From Limisphaerales bacterium (GTDB taxonomy: Bacteria > Verrucomicrobiota > Verrucomicrobiia > Limisphaerales > UBA1100): 64,000 nucleotides of DNA. The notes beneath the pieces are model-generated. The model saw only the letters and a program-made list of their open reading frames with translations, was not told where the DNA came from and made no database searches. Numbering within the stretch: the stretch's first letter is position 1; every line of letters begins with the position of its first letter. Location: contig JACNJL010000064.1 in assembly GCA_014382585.1 (NCBI GenBank), forward strand, positions 42,537 through 106,536, given 5' to 3'. This document shows, one piece after another, positions 18,501-26,732 of the stretch. The translations under genes were made by a program, and so were the position numbers.

Positions 18501-18565
18501 GGCTTATCCGCCGCAACTAAAAAAATGGAAATCGTGAGCAGGTAAACAACAATCAATCCGCGCAT
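15557..18565 (-). CDS. PVC-type propeller dehydrogenase fused to HEAT repeats and a c-type cytochrome
   Basis: A 1002-residue exported protein. Signal peptide MRGLIVVYLLTISIFLVAA; an N-terminal six-bladed propeller of the PVC membrane-bound dehydrogenase type (about 60-430, with MYFDERGRMWVTQYLQYP, EDTNGDGVFDKHKTFLDGLN and the Asp/Asn-rich PDKNGDDIPDGDP); a central HEAT-like helical array (about 430-830); and a C-terminal cytochrome domain with CAACH (about 877-881) and a downstream Met as likely axial ligand. It probably oxidises a sugar-like substrate in the periplasm and passes electrons to its own haem. A weak -35/-10 pair lies just upstream. The gene stands alone. Confidence 0.88.
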   Translation of the reverse strand: MRGLIVVYLLTISIFLVAADKPKEKFGDSLKPFVENFKGRGALTDGSMPSTPAEGIKKLKMAEGLAMQVVAHEPAVAQPLNMYFDERGRMWVTQYLQYPFPAGIKILEYDKYLRAVYDKVPPPPPNHFRGKDKITIHEDTNGDGVFDKHKTFLDGLNMARSVITGRGGAWVLMPPYLLYYPDKNGDDIPDGDPTVHLTGFGLEDTHSGANSLRWGPDGWIYGAHGSTCTAEIQGIKFLGQAIWRYHPPTKRFEVFAEGGGNTYCLDFDRNGRTLSGTNYGNTRGVHYVQGGCYIKGWAKHGPLINPHAFGFYKHMAHEGYTKRFPQSMIVYEGGALPGYEGNIISGMSLVNRVQASRLYPDNSTFRTVDTPPMVTTEDRWFRIVDTKAGPDGAVYFADWYDSRLSHLDPRDTWHKSSGRIYRMHAKDAKPSKPFDYSKLSTTELLNLLGHPNKWHRQTAQRLIADRRNASIVPDLTREFMNFKGQGALEIFWAINHSGGFTPKFAEKTLTHANPFVRFWTIRLLGDSHTMTPTLRAKLIALAKTETHAEVRSCLAASCKRWVAKDSFPILAALIHRNEDVNDKHIPLLIWWALENKAVSGSGDLTRLLTDKSIWAAPMTQTHLIKRLGQRFTAEPTSANLKTAARLLALAPTAADRTKFAVGMEEGLRGNSVQNPPKALLAETSKLWNASKHTPTLISLATRLGLPEAMGEAIALVKNPKTSASERRALTKLLSERRSDSALDLLLSQFKTEKTSSRRIELMTALQRFEHDSVGTVLLARYAEMPQRERESAQNILSSRANWSLEFITAIDAGKIKREDVRPATVLAMQSHKQKTIAALVKKHWGQLRQSTEAKQQRMQSVAALIAENQGDAEAGKLVFAIACAACHRLRGQGGNIGPSLDAYQLNNPGFLIPAVVDPSLGIREEYAGFNVVTKDNQRLTGFIAQTAPKFIVLRDLAQNSITLPRKEIKDLQAMPVSLMPEGLLDTLTPQQVRDLFAFLMAK

Positions 18566-18607
18566 CTGCCGAGTGTGACCTGTGGGCGGCGAGGAGCAAG
18601 TTCCAAT

Positions 18608-18653
18608 CTCTGTGCCTCTGTGATGGATTGTTTTTTACCCCAGAGGCACAGAG
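18608..18653 (-). terminator. Inverted repeat after the nucleoside transporter
   Basis: A perfect 13-bp inverted repeat, CTCTGTGCCTCTG (18608-18620) and CAGAGGCACAGAG (18641-18653), with a 20-nt loop containing six Ts. It begins 3 bp after the transporter stop. Stem strength and position fit a transcript end; a T-tract follows in neither strand, so it may instead be a dispersed repeat. Confidence 0.5.
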
Positions 18654-18655
18654 GT

Positions 18656-19894
18656 TTAAATAAACAAGCCGGCAATGCAGGCATTGATATAACTGACGAG
18701 GATGCCGCCGGCCATGGCGCGCAGGCCGAGACTGGCGAGGTCTTTGCGGCGTTCGGGGGCGAGGGAGCCGATGCCGCCGATTTGGATGGCGATGCTGGCG
18801 AAGTTTGCAAAGCCGCAAATGGCAAAGGTGCCGATGGCAAAGCTGCGGGGGGCGAGGGTGTCTTTGAGTGCGGTGAGATCAAGGTAGCCGATGAATTCGG
18901 TGAACACGATTCGTTTGCCGAAGGCTTGGCCGACTTCGACGCAGTCGGCCCACGGCACGCCCATCAGGAATGCGAAGGGGGCGTTGAGCCAGCCGAGCAG
19001 CATGTCGATGGTGACGGGGTTGGCGACGCCGGCCCATTGCTGGGGTTGGGTGAGGAGATAATTAAAGAGCGCGATGGCGGCGGTGAATCCAATGAGCATC
19101 GCGAGCACGTTGAGCGTGAGCTTCATCCCGTCGCTGGCGCCCTGGCACATGGCGTCGAGGGCGTTTGTGGTTTCGGGCTTCACATCACTCTTGGCGCCAT
19201 CGGCGGTTTCGCTTTTTTCAGTTTCGGGCAAAAGGATTTTGGAAACATACAGCGCGGTGGGCGCGGCCATAAAGGATGCGGTGAGCAGATGGCCGGCCTC
19301 CACGCCCATTCCGGCGTAGATGGCAAACACGCCGCCGGCGATGGTGGCCATGCCGCCGATCATCATGGTCATGATTTCACTGCGGGTCATGCCGGGCAGA
19401 TAAGGCTTAATGACGAGTGGCGCTTCGGTTTGGCCCATAAAAACATTGGCGGCGCTACAGAGGCTTTCGCTGCCGCTGGTGCGCATAATGCGCTGCATCA
19501 CCCACGCCATGCCCTGCACGATTTTTTGCAAAATGCGGAGGTGATAAAGGAGGCTGGAAATGACGGCGACGAGAATGATGGTGCCGCAAATGGTGACGCC
19601 CAGCACGAGGGCGCTCGGCTCGTTGAAAGTTTCCTGCATCAACTGGTTTTCGGAGAGCGCACCGAATACGAGGTGCGTGCCTTCGCGGGCAAAGGCGAGA
19701 ATGTTCTGGGCGGTTTGGTCGGCGACTTTATAGACCCAATCGCCAAAAACAGTTTTGGGAATCAGAACAGCGGCGATGGTGATTTGCAGTCCCATTCCGG
19801 CGATCACCGTGCGCCACGGGAATTTGTCGCGTTTCATCGAGATCGCCCACGCAAGCGCGATGAAAGCCACGAGGCCGATTAAGCTCATCAGCAT
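18656..19894 (-). CDS. Concentrative nucleoside transporter (NupC/CNT family)
   Basis: Inner-membrane cation-coupled nucleoside uptake system, 412 residues. The N terminus MLMSLIGLVAFIALAWAIS matches the family's first helix, so the ATG at 19894 is preferred over one eight codons upstream. Core motifs are SALVLGVTICGTIILVAVISSLLYHL, SESLCSAANVFMGQTEAPLVIKPYL, MTMMIGGMATIAGGVFAIYAGMG and, near the end, CGFANFASIAIQIGGIG. A hydrophilic loop (about 220-250) separates the halves, as in bacterial CNT proteins. It suggests scavenging of dissolved nucleosides. No partner gene is adjacent. Confidence 0.93.
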   Translation of the reverse strand: MLMSLIGLVAFIALAWAISMKRDKFPWRTVIAGMGLQITIAAVLIPKTVFGDWVYKVADQTAQNILAFAREGTHLVFGALSENQLMQETFNEPSALVLGVTICGTIILVAVISSLLYHLRILQKIVQGMAWVMQRIMRTSGSESLCSAANVFMGQTEAPLVIKPYLPGMTRSEIMTMMIGGMATIAGGVFAIYAGMGVEAGHLLTASFMAAPTALYVSKILLPETEKSETADGAKSDVKPETTNALDAMCQGASDGMKLTLNVLAMLIGFTAAIALFNYLLTQPQQWAGVANPVTIDMLLGWLNAPFAFLMGVPWADCVEVGQAFGKRIVFTEFIGYLDLTALKDTLAPRSFAIGTFAICGFANFASIAIQIGGIGSLAPERRKDLASLGLRAMAGGILVSYINACIAGLFI

Positions 19895-19933
19895 AGGCGT
19901 TGGTACACCGCAAGGCATGGGCGGGGCAAGGAT

Positions 19934-19998
19934 GGAGAATTCACAGGATGGGCGGGAAATTCAGGATGGTTTTTTATCCTGAACATCGTGGAAACCCG
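19934..19998. repeat. Dispersed 'CAGGATGGGC' repeat, copy 1
   Basis: Contains TTCAGGAT (19960-19967) and ATCCTGAA (19976-19983) around a T-rich 8-nt loop, preceded by CACAGGATGGGCGGGAAAT. The same order of words occurs at 27657-27724. It lies upstream of the transporter gene and downstream of the DUF368 gene and could end transcription from the latter. Confidence 0.6.
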
Positions 19999-20001
19999 TG
20001 T

Positions 20002-20946
20002 TCATTTCTTGGTTTCTTTGTCCCCGGCAATCTTGTCGAGCAAGAGCACTAAGCCTGCGCCGGCGAGCATTAATAAGAGGGCGAGGAGAAAGGGTTTGTC
20101 CGCAGCGGGCAATTGCCAAGTGTAGCCGGTCACCACGGTCTTTCCGCTGACTATTTTTTCCAATGTAAATTTCCAGGGCCAAATGACTCCGAGTGAGCCG
20201 ATCACAAATCCGGTGAGCACGGCGAGGGTTGCGGCTTTGAATTTGTCGAGGATGTACGACAGCACACGCGCAAAGCCAAGCAATCCCACCGCGCAACCGG
20301 CGGCGAACGGTAGTAGTACGGGCAGCGAGCTGTCGAAATCGCGTACGTTGCTGGTGGCCTTGAGAATGAGTCCGTAGTTGCCCATTAAGATGAGAATAAA
20401 TGAACCGGAGATGCCCGGCAAAATCATGCTGCACATCGCCACCACACCGCACAGAAATAAATAAGACGGCGCGGGATTTTGCACGAGGGGTTTCACCAGC
20501 AAAATCGCCGCCGCGCCGGCGATGCCCGCGAGCAGTGCGAGGATCGCGGGCGGATTCCATTTAGGGACTTGTCGGCCGACAAGAACAATGGAGGCCAGAA
20601 TGAGTCCGAAGAAAAACGCCATCGTTTGCGTTTCGTGATTGGCTAGCAATTGTTCCAGTACGTTCGCGAAAGTAAACACACTGGCCGCCACGCCAAGGCC
20701 CACGGCGCAGGCGAACGGGCCATTAAGGTGATCAAACCATTTGCGAAACTCACCCGCGCCCAAAAGTTTCACAGCCTTCCAGCCGATCGATTTCAGTGTG
20801 CCGATGAGGTCGGCGTAGATGCCGGTGATGAGCGCGATGGTGCCGCCGGAGACGCCGGGGATGACGTTGGCAGTGCCCATTGCAGCGCCTTTGAAAACGA
20901 GCCCGACGAAGCGCGTGAGAGTCATTGGGTTTTTCTTGGATTCCAT
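20002..20946 (-). CDS. DUF368 membrane protein, probable undecaprenyl-phosphate translocase (PopT type)
   Basis: A 314-residue polytopic membrane protein with the defining DUF368 motif GAAMGTANVIPGVSGGTIALI near residue 20-40, repeated in the second half as MCSMILPGISGSFILILMGNY. DUF368 proteins have been shown to recycle the C55-phosphate lipid carrier across the inner membrane in other bacteria. It lies 15 bp downstream of alr in the same direction, so two peptidoglycan-linked functions are probably co-expressed. The specific activity here is by family inference. Confidence 0.85.
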   Translation of the reverse strand: MESKKNPMTLTRFVGLVFKGAAMGTANVIPGVSGGTIALITGIYADLIGTLKSIGWKAVKLLGAGEFRKWFDHLNGPFACAVGLGVAASVFTFANVLEQLLANHETQTMAFFFGLILASIVLVGRQVPKWNPPAILALLAGIAGAAAILLVKPLVQNPAPSYLFLCGVVAMCSMILPGISGSFILILMGNYGLILKATSNVRDFDSSLPVLLPFAAGCAVGLLGFARVLSYILDKFKAATLAVLTGFVIGSLGVIWPWKFTLEKIVSGKTVVTGYTWQLPAADKPFLLALLLMLAGAGLVLLLDKIAGDKETKK

Positions 20947-20961
20947 TTCAAATTATTCGGT

Positions 20962-22104
20962 TCAAGCCGCCTGTCCGCCGCGGTACACGCGCGGCACGCG
21001 ATAGGCGATGCCGGTGAGCACTTCCAACGGGATTGTTCCCGCCCAGTCGGCGAGTTGGTGCGCGGTGATTTCCTGTTTGCCTTGGCGACCGATGAGCACC
21101 GCTTCATCGCCGGGCTTGGCGGTTTTTATTTTTGAAACATCAACCAGCATTTGATCCATTGTCACGCGGCCGAGCACGGGGCAGAGTTTGCCGCCCACTA
21201 AAACGTTCGCGTTGCCCGCCACGCTGCAAAGATAGCCATCACCATAACCCATCGTGAGCGTGGCCACGCGCATTTTTTGCGGCGCGACGAAGCTGCGGCC
21301 GTAGCTGAGCGGTGTGCCTTTGGCGATTTCTTTGACAAGGCTCACACGGCATTTCCACGCAAGCGCGGGGCGGAGGTTGCGTTTCATGGTTGCCGTTACG
21401 CGGCGCCGACCATGGGGCAGCACGCCATAAACGAGCAGGCCCGGCCGCGTGAGATTGTAAATAGAATCCGGCTCGTGCAGCAGCCCGGCGCTGTTGTTCA
21501 TGTGAACGTAGTCAAAGTTGTGTCCGGCGGCGGCGAGTTGTTTCACCAACCGATTAAACTGGCCGCGTTGATGGCGTGAAAATGCGGCATCACTTTCCGC
21601 CGAGGCAAAATGCGAATAAAGACCGACGGCGTTGAGGTTATCCAAGCGGGCGATGGTTTCGATCAATTCGGCGGCGTGCTTGGGCGACACGCCAAGCCGC
21701 CCCATACCGGTATCAATTTTTATGTGGGCGTCAACGGTGCGCTTGAGTTTTTTTGCCGTACGCGAAAATCGGCGGGCCTCGTCGGCGGTAGACAGCGTGG
21801 GCATGACATTATCCTTCACCGCGCGCTCCACTTCATCCGGTAAACACGCGCCGAGCATTACAACCGGCCACCCGCGGCCCACCGCACGGATGTCGCGGGC
21901 CTCATTGAGATTCGCCACGCCAAAAATATCCGTGCCCGCTTGCATCAATAACGCGGCAATCTGGCGCAGCCCGTGCCCGTAGGCGTCGGCCTTGACCACG
22001 GTCAAGATGCTCCCACCCGCGCCCACGCGATGCCGTAGCCACGCGAGATTCCCGCGCAACGCGTTCAAATCTATCTCCGCCCAACATCGATGCCCAAAAC
22101 TCAC
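20962..22104 (-). CDS. alr: Alanine racemase
   Basis: PLP-dependent interconversion of L- and D-alanine for cell-wall synthesis. Signatures: HRCWAEIDLNALRGNLAWL at the N terminus, the PLP-lysine motif ILTVVKADAYGHG, and the catalytic Tyr in LTMGYGDGYL. GTG 22104 gives VSFGHRCWAEIDL and 380 residues, the family length. The frame stays open to 22365, but that extension would overlap the divergent gene and has no family similarity. ATG 22167 is a possible alternative. It leads an operon with the DUF368 gene. Confidence 0.93.
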   Translation of the reverse strand: MSFGHRCWAEIDLNALRGNLAWLRHRVGAGGSILTVVKADAYGHGLRQIAALLMQAGTDIFGVANLNEARDIRAVGRGWPVVMLGACLPDEVERAVKDNVMPTLSTADEARRFSRTAKKLKRTVDAHIKIDTGMGRLGVSPKHAAELIETIARLDNLNAVGLYSHFASAESDAAFSRHQRGQFNRLVKQLAAAGHNFDYVHMNNSAGLLHEPDSIYNLTRPGLLVYGVLPHGRRRVTATMKRNLRPALAWKCRVSLVKEIAKGTPLSYGRSFVAPQKMRVATLTMGYGDGYLCSVAGNANVLVGGKLCPVLGRVTMDQMLVDVSKIKTAKPGDEAVLIGRQGKQEITAHQLADWAGTIPLEVLTGIAYRVPRVYRGGQAA

Positions 22105-22204
22105 GTGCCACCTTTGCCGTTTCGACCGTTGAATTTCAAGCGAAGGTCGTTCACAGCACAAAACCATTGGCCAACCCACCATGTTATGGTACTTTTTGCA
22201 TCCA

Positions 22205-23245
22205 ATGAAGACCGCACTAGCTATCACCATCTTGGCCACCGCGAGCCTCTTTGCGGCGGATAAAGAAAAAGTTTTTTCAGGACTGCAGCCGGGTGAAAAG
22301 ATCACCTCGTTTGAGGTGCAATCGCTAACCGCCCAAGGTCCTGGAGAGAAACGCGACCCCATCAAAGCTGCTGGCGAACGGCCGGTGGTGCTCGTGTTTC
22401 TACACGGGTTGGAGCGTTCAATGGCGCAGCTAATGCGCGTGATTGATATTTATGGCGGGGAACAAAGAGCCAAGTTCGAGACGGAATTTATTTTTCTCAT
22501 CGATGATCCCATCCGCGGCGATCGCGATTTACCGCGTGTGGTGAAGTCATTGAGAACGCGCACGCGCGTGGGCTATTCGTTGGATGGTATCGAGGGTCCA
22601 GGAAATTATGGCCTCAACAAAGAATGCCTGATGACCCTGGTGCTTGCCAAAGGCGGCAAAGTGACGGCCAACTTCGCCCTCGTGCAGCCGGGCATTGCTG
22701 ACGCGCCGGGCATTATCGCTGCAATGGCGAAACTGGCTGGCGACAAAAATCCGCCGGATGCAAGAAAACTTTTGGTATACAATAACCCAATCAACCGGCG
22801 ACCGATGTATGTCCCGTTAGATTTGGAAAAGCTCGACACCAGCACCGACGCCGCCCGCAAAATAGCCATCCAAAAACTCATTGCCGAGGTGCGGAAATTG
22901 CGGGAGCAAAATTCTGCGAATCCACCTTCTAATACGCGTCCAAACAATCAGCTCCCCCCACGTCCATTGCCACGCCCCAATGCCGGGGGACCAAAGAAGC
23001 CCTTGCCCGGTGCCGTGCCCACTGATGCGCGAATGATCGGAATGCTTCGCCAATTCATCCAAAAAACAAACACCGATGCCGACGTGGACCGCGTGCTAGC
23101 GCAAATGAAAACCCGCGCCGGTGACGATGCTGATTTACTGCAACAGGCGTGCGACGGCCTCACTCGCGTCATCTCCGTAAGCTATGGCACGCCCTACGCG
23201 CAAAAGGCGGGCCGCGCCTTCATCGGTCGCCACTCGAAAAAATGA
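22205..23245 (+). CDS. Secreted thioredoxin-fold-like protein of unknown function
   Basis: A 346-residue protein starting MKTALAITILATASLFAADK, a signal peptide. ATG 22205 is preferred to one at 22181 because it places the signal peptide at the start. PVVLVFLHGLERSMAQLMRVID followed by GLNKECLMTLVLAKGGKV resembles the strand-helix pattern of redoxin/AhpC-TSA-like folds, but the peroxidatic or CxxC cysteines are missing. The C-terminal third has a Pro/Asn-rich linker (about 240-275) and a helical tail. It leads an operon with the DUF1549, DUF1501 and WD40 genes, so it probably works with them at the cell surface or in the periplasm. Confidence 0.6.
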   Translation: MKTALAITILATASLFAADKEKVFSGLQPGEKITSFEVQSLTAQGPGEKRDPIKAAGERPVVLVFLHGLERSMAQLMRVIDIYGGEQRAKFETEFIFLIDDPIRGDRDLPRVVKSLRTRTRVGYSLDGIEGPGNYGLNKECLMTLVLAKGGKVTANFALVQPGIADAPGIIAAMAKLAGDKNPPDARKLLVYNNPINRRPMYVPLDLEKLDTSTDAARKIAIQKLIAEVRKLREQNSANPPSNTRPNNQLPPRPLPRPNAGGPKKPLPGAVPTDARMIGMLRQFIQKTNTDADVDRVLAQMKTRAGDDADLLQQACDGLTRVISVSYGTPYAQKAGRAFIGRHSKK

Positions 23246-23249
23246 GAGA

Positions 23250-23319
23250 ACGGCCAATGGTCCTCGCTTCGGGCTCGCAAGCTCATCCCTCCAAGGTGAC
23301 GGGCTGGAGGGACGAGTTT
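23250..23319. repeat. Short repeat-like insertion with inverted repeat
   Basis: Between the redoxin-like gene and the likely GTG start of the next gene lies a 70-bp stretch with a perfect 8-bp inverted repeat, TCCCTCCA (23286-23293) and TGGAGGGA (23305-23312). If translated it would put about 26 non-signal residues ahead of a clean signal peptide, so I treat it as non-coding. It could also modulate expression within the operon. Confidence 0.4.
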
Positions 23320-25416
23320 GTGAGTCTGCGATTGCTCATTGTCGGAGCGTGTTTTCTGGCTGTCGTCGCCAACGCCGCCGATCGCCCGTGGCATTTTCCC
23401 ACGGACATTTTGCCGCGCCTCACGCAAGCCGGTTGCAACGCCGGCAAATGCCACGGCGCAGCGACAGGACAGGGCGGCTTCAAACTAAGCCTTTTGGGCG
23501 ATGACCCAGCCGCCGATCACGCCGCCATTACCCGCGAGCGGGGCGGTCGCCGCATTGATTTTTCCGCACCCGAGCGCAGTCTTTTCCTCCGCAAACCTTC
23601 GCGCGATCTCGATCACAAAGGCGGCCAAAAACTCCGTGCCCAATCGGCGGACTGGAAGACGGTGCGCGATTGGATCGCTGCCGGTGCGCCATTTGGTAAA
23701 ACCGATTTGCGCGTGATGAAGCTGGTTGTCACACCCGCTGAGTTGCGCCATTCCGCGCAGTTAAAAGTCACCGCCCAATTCAGCGATGGCCAAACGCGAG
23801 ACGTCACTGCGTTGGCGCTTTACACCACCCAAAACGACGCCGTGGCCACGGTGGGCAAAACCGGCCGCGTCACTATCGAACGCCCGGGCCTTGGTGCTAT
23901 TATGATTCGCGCGGCGGGGCAAGTGACCGCTGCTCGCGTGGCGGTGCCGTTCGCGGCGGGATCGGAAAATGGCTTCCCCAAACCGCATAATTTCATTGAT
24001 GAAAAAGTGTTTGCCGAATTACAGCGCATGCGCATTCCTGTTTCTCGGGAAGCGAGCGATGTGGTTTTTTTGCGGCGTGCCACGCTTGATTTGTCCGGGC
24101 GGCTGCCCGCTTCCGCCGAAGTACGCGCTTTCATTGAAAATCCAAACCGCGAAATACTCATAAACCGCCTCATCGGCAGCGAGGCGTTTGTGGATTTTTG
24201 GACGATGAAGTTTGCCGATCTGTTGCTCCTCAATTCAAAAAAACTGGGCACCGAACCCGCGCGCGCCTATCGCGATTGGCTTCGTGCTCAAATCAAACGC
24301 AACACGCCGATGGACCAAGTTGCCCGCGTACTGCTCACCGCTCGCGGGAATATCATCCAGAACGCTGCCGCCAATTTTCAGCGGCAGAAAACCGACCCGC
24401 GCGATATGGGCGAGTTCGTCAGCCAAACGCTGCTCGGCATTCGCGTCGCTTGTGCGCGTTGCCACAATCATCCTTTCGATCGCTGGTCGCAGGCGGACTA
24501 TCATCAATTCGCCGCGTTCTTCGCCCGCACTCGCGTGAAGGGCGGCGAGTTGGTGCTCGTGGAACGCGGCGAAGTGCGGCATCCGCGCACGGAAAAAATG
24601 ATGTCGCCCAGCCCGCTCGGTGCATTAAAAACGGCTAAAGCCGATGGCCTCGATTATCGTCCCGCGTTGGCCGATTGGTTGACGCGTCCGGATAATCCAT
24701 TCTTTGCCCGTGCGATGGTCAATCGCGTTTGGCGCGAAATGATGGGGCGCGGCATCGTGGAGCCGGTGGATGACTTGCGCGTTTCCAATCCGCCGAGCAA
24801 TCCTGCGTTGCTTGATGCGTTGGCCGCCAGTTTTGTGAAAAACAAATTCGATCTTCGCCGCCTCATCCGTGACATCGCCACCTCGCGCACTTATCAACTT
24901 TCCTCCCGCGCCATCGCCGCTAATCGCGCCGACACGCAACTTTTTTCGCACGCGTATCTCAAGCCGCTTCCCGCGCCGGTCAAGGTCGACGCCATTGCGC
25001 AAGCCACCGGTCAACCGGATGTTTACGCGGGACAACCCAAGGGCACGCGCGCGATGCAGTTGCTCGATGCCCAAGTGTCTTCGTACACGCTCGATGTCTT
25101 CGGCCGTTGCCCGCGCACCGACAACTGCGCTGACCCCACCCAATTCGGCGGTGGCCTTTCCTCTGCGTTACATTTAATCAACAATTCTGCGCTCAACAAA
25201 AAGCTGGCACCGGCGGTTGCCACACTTTTGAAAACCCACCGCACTCCAAACGCAATGTTGGATGAGCTGTTTTTGCGAACGCTTTCCCGTTTTCCAAATG
25301 CCAAAGAGCGCACGAAATGCCTCAAACACATCGCTGAAGTCAACGGGGCAAAAGAAGGTTGGCATGACCTGTTGTGGGCGCTGCTGAATACCCGCGAGTT
25401 TGGGTTTAACCATTGA
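23320..25416 (+). CDS. DUF1549/DUF1553 protein with Ig-like domain (PVC surface cytochrome-like protein)
   Basis: 698 residues from GTG 23320, which opens directly on a signal peptide (VSLRLLIVGACFLAVVANA). An ATG at 23242 overlapping the previous stop is an alternative. Domains: a CNAGKCHG motif (about 39-46) like those in planctomycetal/verrucomicrobial putative cytochromes, a bacterial Ig-like domain (about 130-210), DUF1549 with CARCHNHPFDRW, then DUF1553 (about 450-698, with MVNRVWREMMGRGIVEP). Proteins of this type are hallmark PVC gene products and always sit beside DUF1501 genes, as here. They are thought to act in polysaccharide or sulfated-glycan use; the reaction is unknown. Confidence 0.9.
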   Translation: MSLRLLIVGACFLAVVANAADRPWHFPTDILPRLTQAGCNAGKCHGAATGQGGFKLSLLGDDPAADHAAITRERGGRRIDFSAPERSLFLRKPSRDLDHKGGQKLRAQSADWKTVRDWIAAGAPFGKTDLRVMKLVVTPAELRHSAQLKVTAQFSDGQTRDVTALALYTTQNDAVATVGKTGRVTIERPGLGAIMIRAAGQVTAARVAVPFAAGSENGFPKPHNFIDEKVFAELQRMRIPVSREASDVVFLRRATLDLSGRLPASAEVRAFIENPNREILINRLIGSEAFVDFWTMKFADLLLLNSKKLGTEPARAYRDWLRAQIKRNTPMDQVARVLLTARGNIIQNAAANFQRQKTDPRDMGEFVSQTLLGIRVACARCHNHPFDRWSQADYHQFAAFFARTRVKGGELVLVERGEVRHPRTEKMMSPSPLGALKTAKADGLDYRPALADWLTRPDNPFFARAMVNRVWREMMGRGIVEPVDDLRVSNPPSNPALLDALAASFVKNKFDLRRLIRDIATSRTYQLSSRAIAANRADTQLFSHAYLKPLPAPVKVDAIAQATGQPDVYAGQPKGTRAMQLLDAQVSSYTLDVFGRCPRTDNCADPTQFGGGLSSALHLINNSALNKKLAPAVATLLKTHRTPNAMLDELFLRTLSRFPNAKERTKCLKHIAEVNGAKEGWHDLLWALLNTREFGFNH

Positions 25417-26732
25417 TGAAAACGAGCCATTCAATTACGCGCTGCGATGGCATTATTCGCCGGGATTTTTTGCAGCTTGGCATATTGTCCACAATCGGAA
25501 TGAGCGTGGCGGATTTGTTGCGGTGGCAGGCTTTGGCGGCGAAACCTAAGAAGGAAACGTCGTGCATTCTCATTTGGCTTGATGGCGGGCCGTCGCATAT
25601 TGATACGTTTGATCCAAAGCCGGTTGCACCGAAGGAAGTGCGCGGACCGTTTGGTGCGATTCCGACGGCCATCCCCGGCGTGCACCTCAGTGAGCATCTG
25701 CCGCTGACGGCGAAGGCGATGGGCGACATCGCGTTGGTGCGGTCGTTGACGCACGAGTTGGGCAATCACAACACGGGGCGGCATTATTTGATGACGGGGC
25801 ATCGGCCAACACCGGTAGTCGCTTATCCGAGCCTCGGCAGTGTGCTGGCGAAGGAATCGGGTTTTGGCCGCGCGCTGCCGCCGTATGTCATTGTGCCGCA
25901 GGCGGTTGAGTATTCGCAGGCAGGTTATTTGCCGGGCGCGTATGGGCCGTTTGCGGTGGGCGGTGATCCGTCGAAACCGGACTTTCGCGTGCGCGATCTC
26001 AACGCGCCGGAGGGCGTGAGTATCGACGTGGAAGCGCGGCGGCGGAATGTGCTTACGGCGCTGGATGATTTTTCACGTGAGGTGGAGGAAGGCCCGGCGA
26101 CTTTGGCGCGTGATGCGTTTTATGAACAGGCGTACAAACTGCTCGGCTCGCCAAAGGCTAAGTCGGCGTTTGATTTGAAAAAGGAATCCGGCGCGACGCG
26201 CAATCGTTACGGGCGGAAAAGCATCGGGCAAGGTTGTTTGCTGGCGCGGCGATTGGTGGAGGCGGGCACGCGATTTGTGACGGTCGTCGACCGCGGCTGG
26301 GACACGCATGTGGACATCGCGCGTAACTTGCCTGATGCGCGGTTTCGTGGCAGCGGTAAACTGCCTGCGTTGGATCGCGCGTACGCTGCGCTGCTCACCG
26401 ACTTGCGCGAGCGGGGTTTGCTGGACAGCACATTGGTGGTGTTGATGGGCGAATTCGGTCGCACCCCGAAAATCAACAACCGCGCCGGACGCGATCACTG
26501 GCCGCGCGCGGGGTTTGTCAGCTTTGCCGGCGGCGGTGTGAAAGGCGGGCAAGTCATCGGCGCCACCGACGCCCACGGCGAAGTGCCGTCCGACACACCG
26601 GTGCGGCCAGAGGATGTGGCCCACAGTATGTTGAAACTTTTGGGTGTGGATCCGCACAAGGAATACATCGCGCCCGGCGGTCGACCGCTCAAGATTCTTG
26701 ATAAAGGCAAAATGATTCCCGGCCTCGCGTGA
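25416..26732 (+). CDS. DUF1501 protein, Tat-exported sulfatase-fold family
   Basis: A 438-residue protein starting at the ATG that shares one base with the previous stop (TGATG). The N terminus IIRRDFLQLGILSTIGM is a twin-arginine export signal. CILIWLDGGPSHIDTFDPKP begins the core, and GEFGRTPKINNRAGRDHWPRAG is the strongly conserved late motif, with metal-ligand-like Asp and His residues. The fold belongs to the alkaline-phosphatase/sulfatase superfamily, but no substrate is established. It is translationally coupled to the DUF1549/1553 gene, its usual partner. Confidence 0.92.
   Translation: MKTSHSITRCDGIIRRDFLQLGILSTIGMSVADLLRWQALAAKPKKETSCILIWLDGGPSHIDTFDPKPVAPKEVRGPFGAIPTAIPGVHLSEHLPLTAKAMGDIALVRSLTHELGNHNTGRHYLMTGHRPTPVVAYPSLGSVLAKESGFGRALPPYVIVPQAVEYSQAGYLPGAYGPFAVGGDPSKPDFRVRDLNAPEGVSIDVEARRRNVLTALDDFSREVEEGPATLARDAFYEQAYKLLGSPKAKSAFDLKKESGATRNRYGRKSIGQGCLLARRLVEAGTRFVTVVDRGWDTHVDIARNLPDARFRGSGKLPALDRAYAALLTDLRERGLLDSTLVVLMGEFGRTPKINNRAGRDHWPRAGFVSFAGGGVKGGQVIGATDAHGEVPSDTPVRPEDVAHSMLKLLGVDPHKEYIAPGGRPLKILDKGKMIPGLA

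Noticed and set aside
18575..19882. Long plus-strand frame of 435 codons opposite the nucleoside transporter
   Set aside because: It is the mirror of a well-supported CNT gene; composition (Glu/Gly/His/Asp-rich) is typical of antisense shadows in GC-rich coding DNA.
22105..22365. N-terminal extension of alanine racemase to 467 residues
   Set aside because: It would overlap the divergent gene's start and has no family similarity; GTG 22104 gives the normal length.
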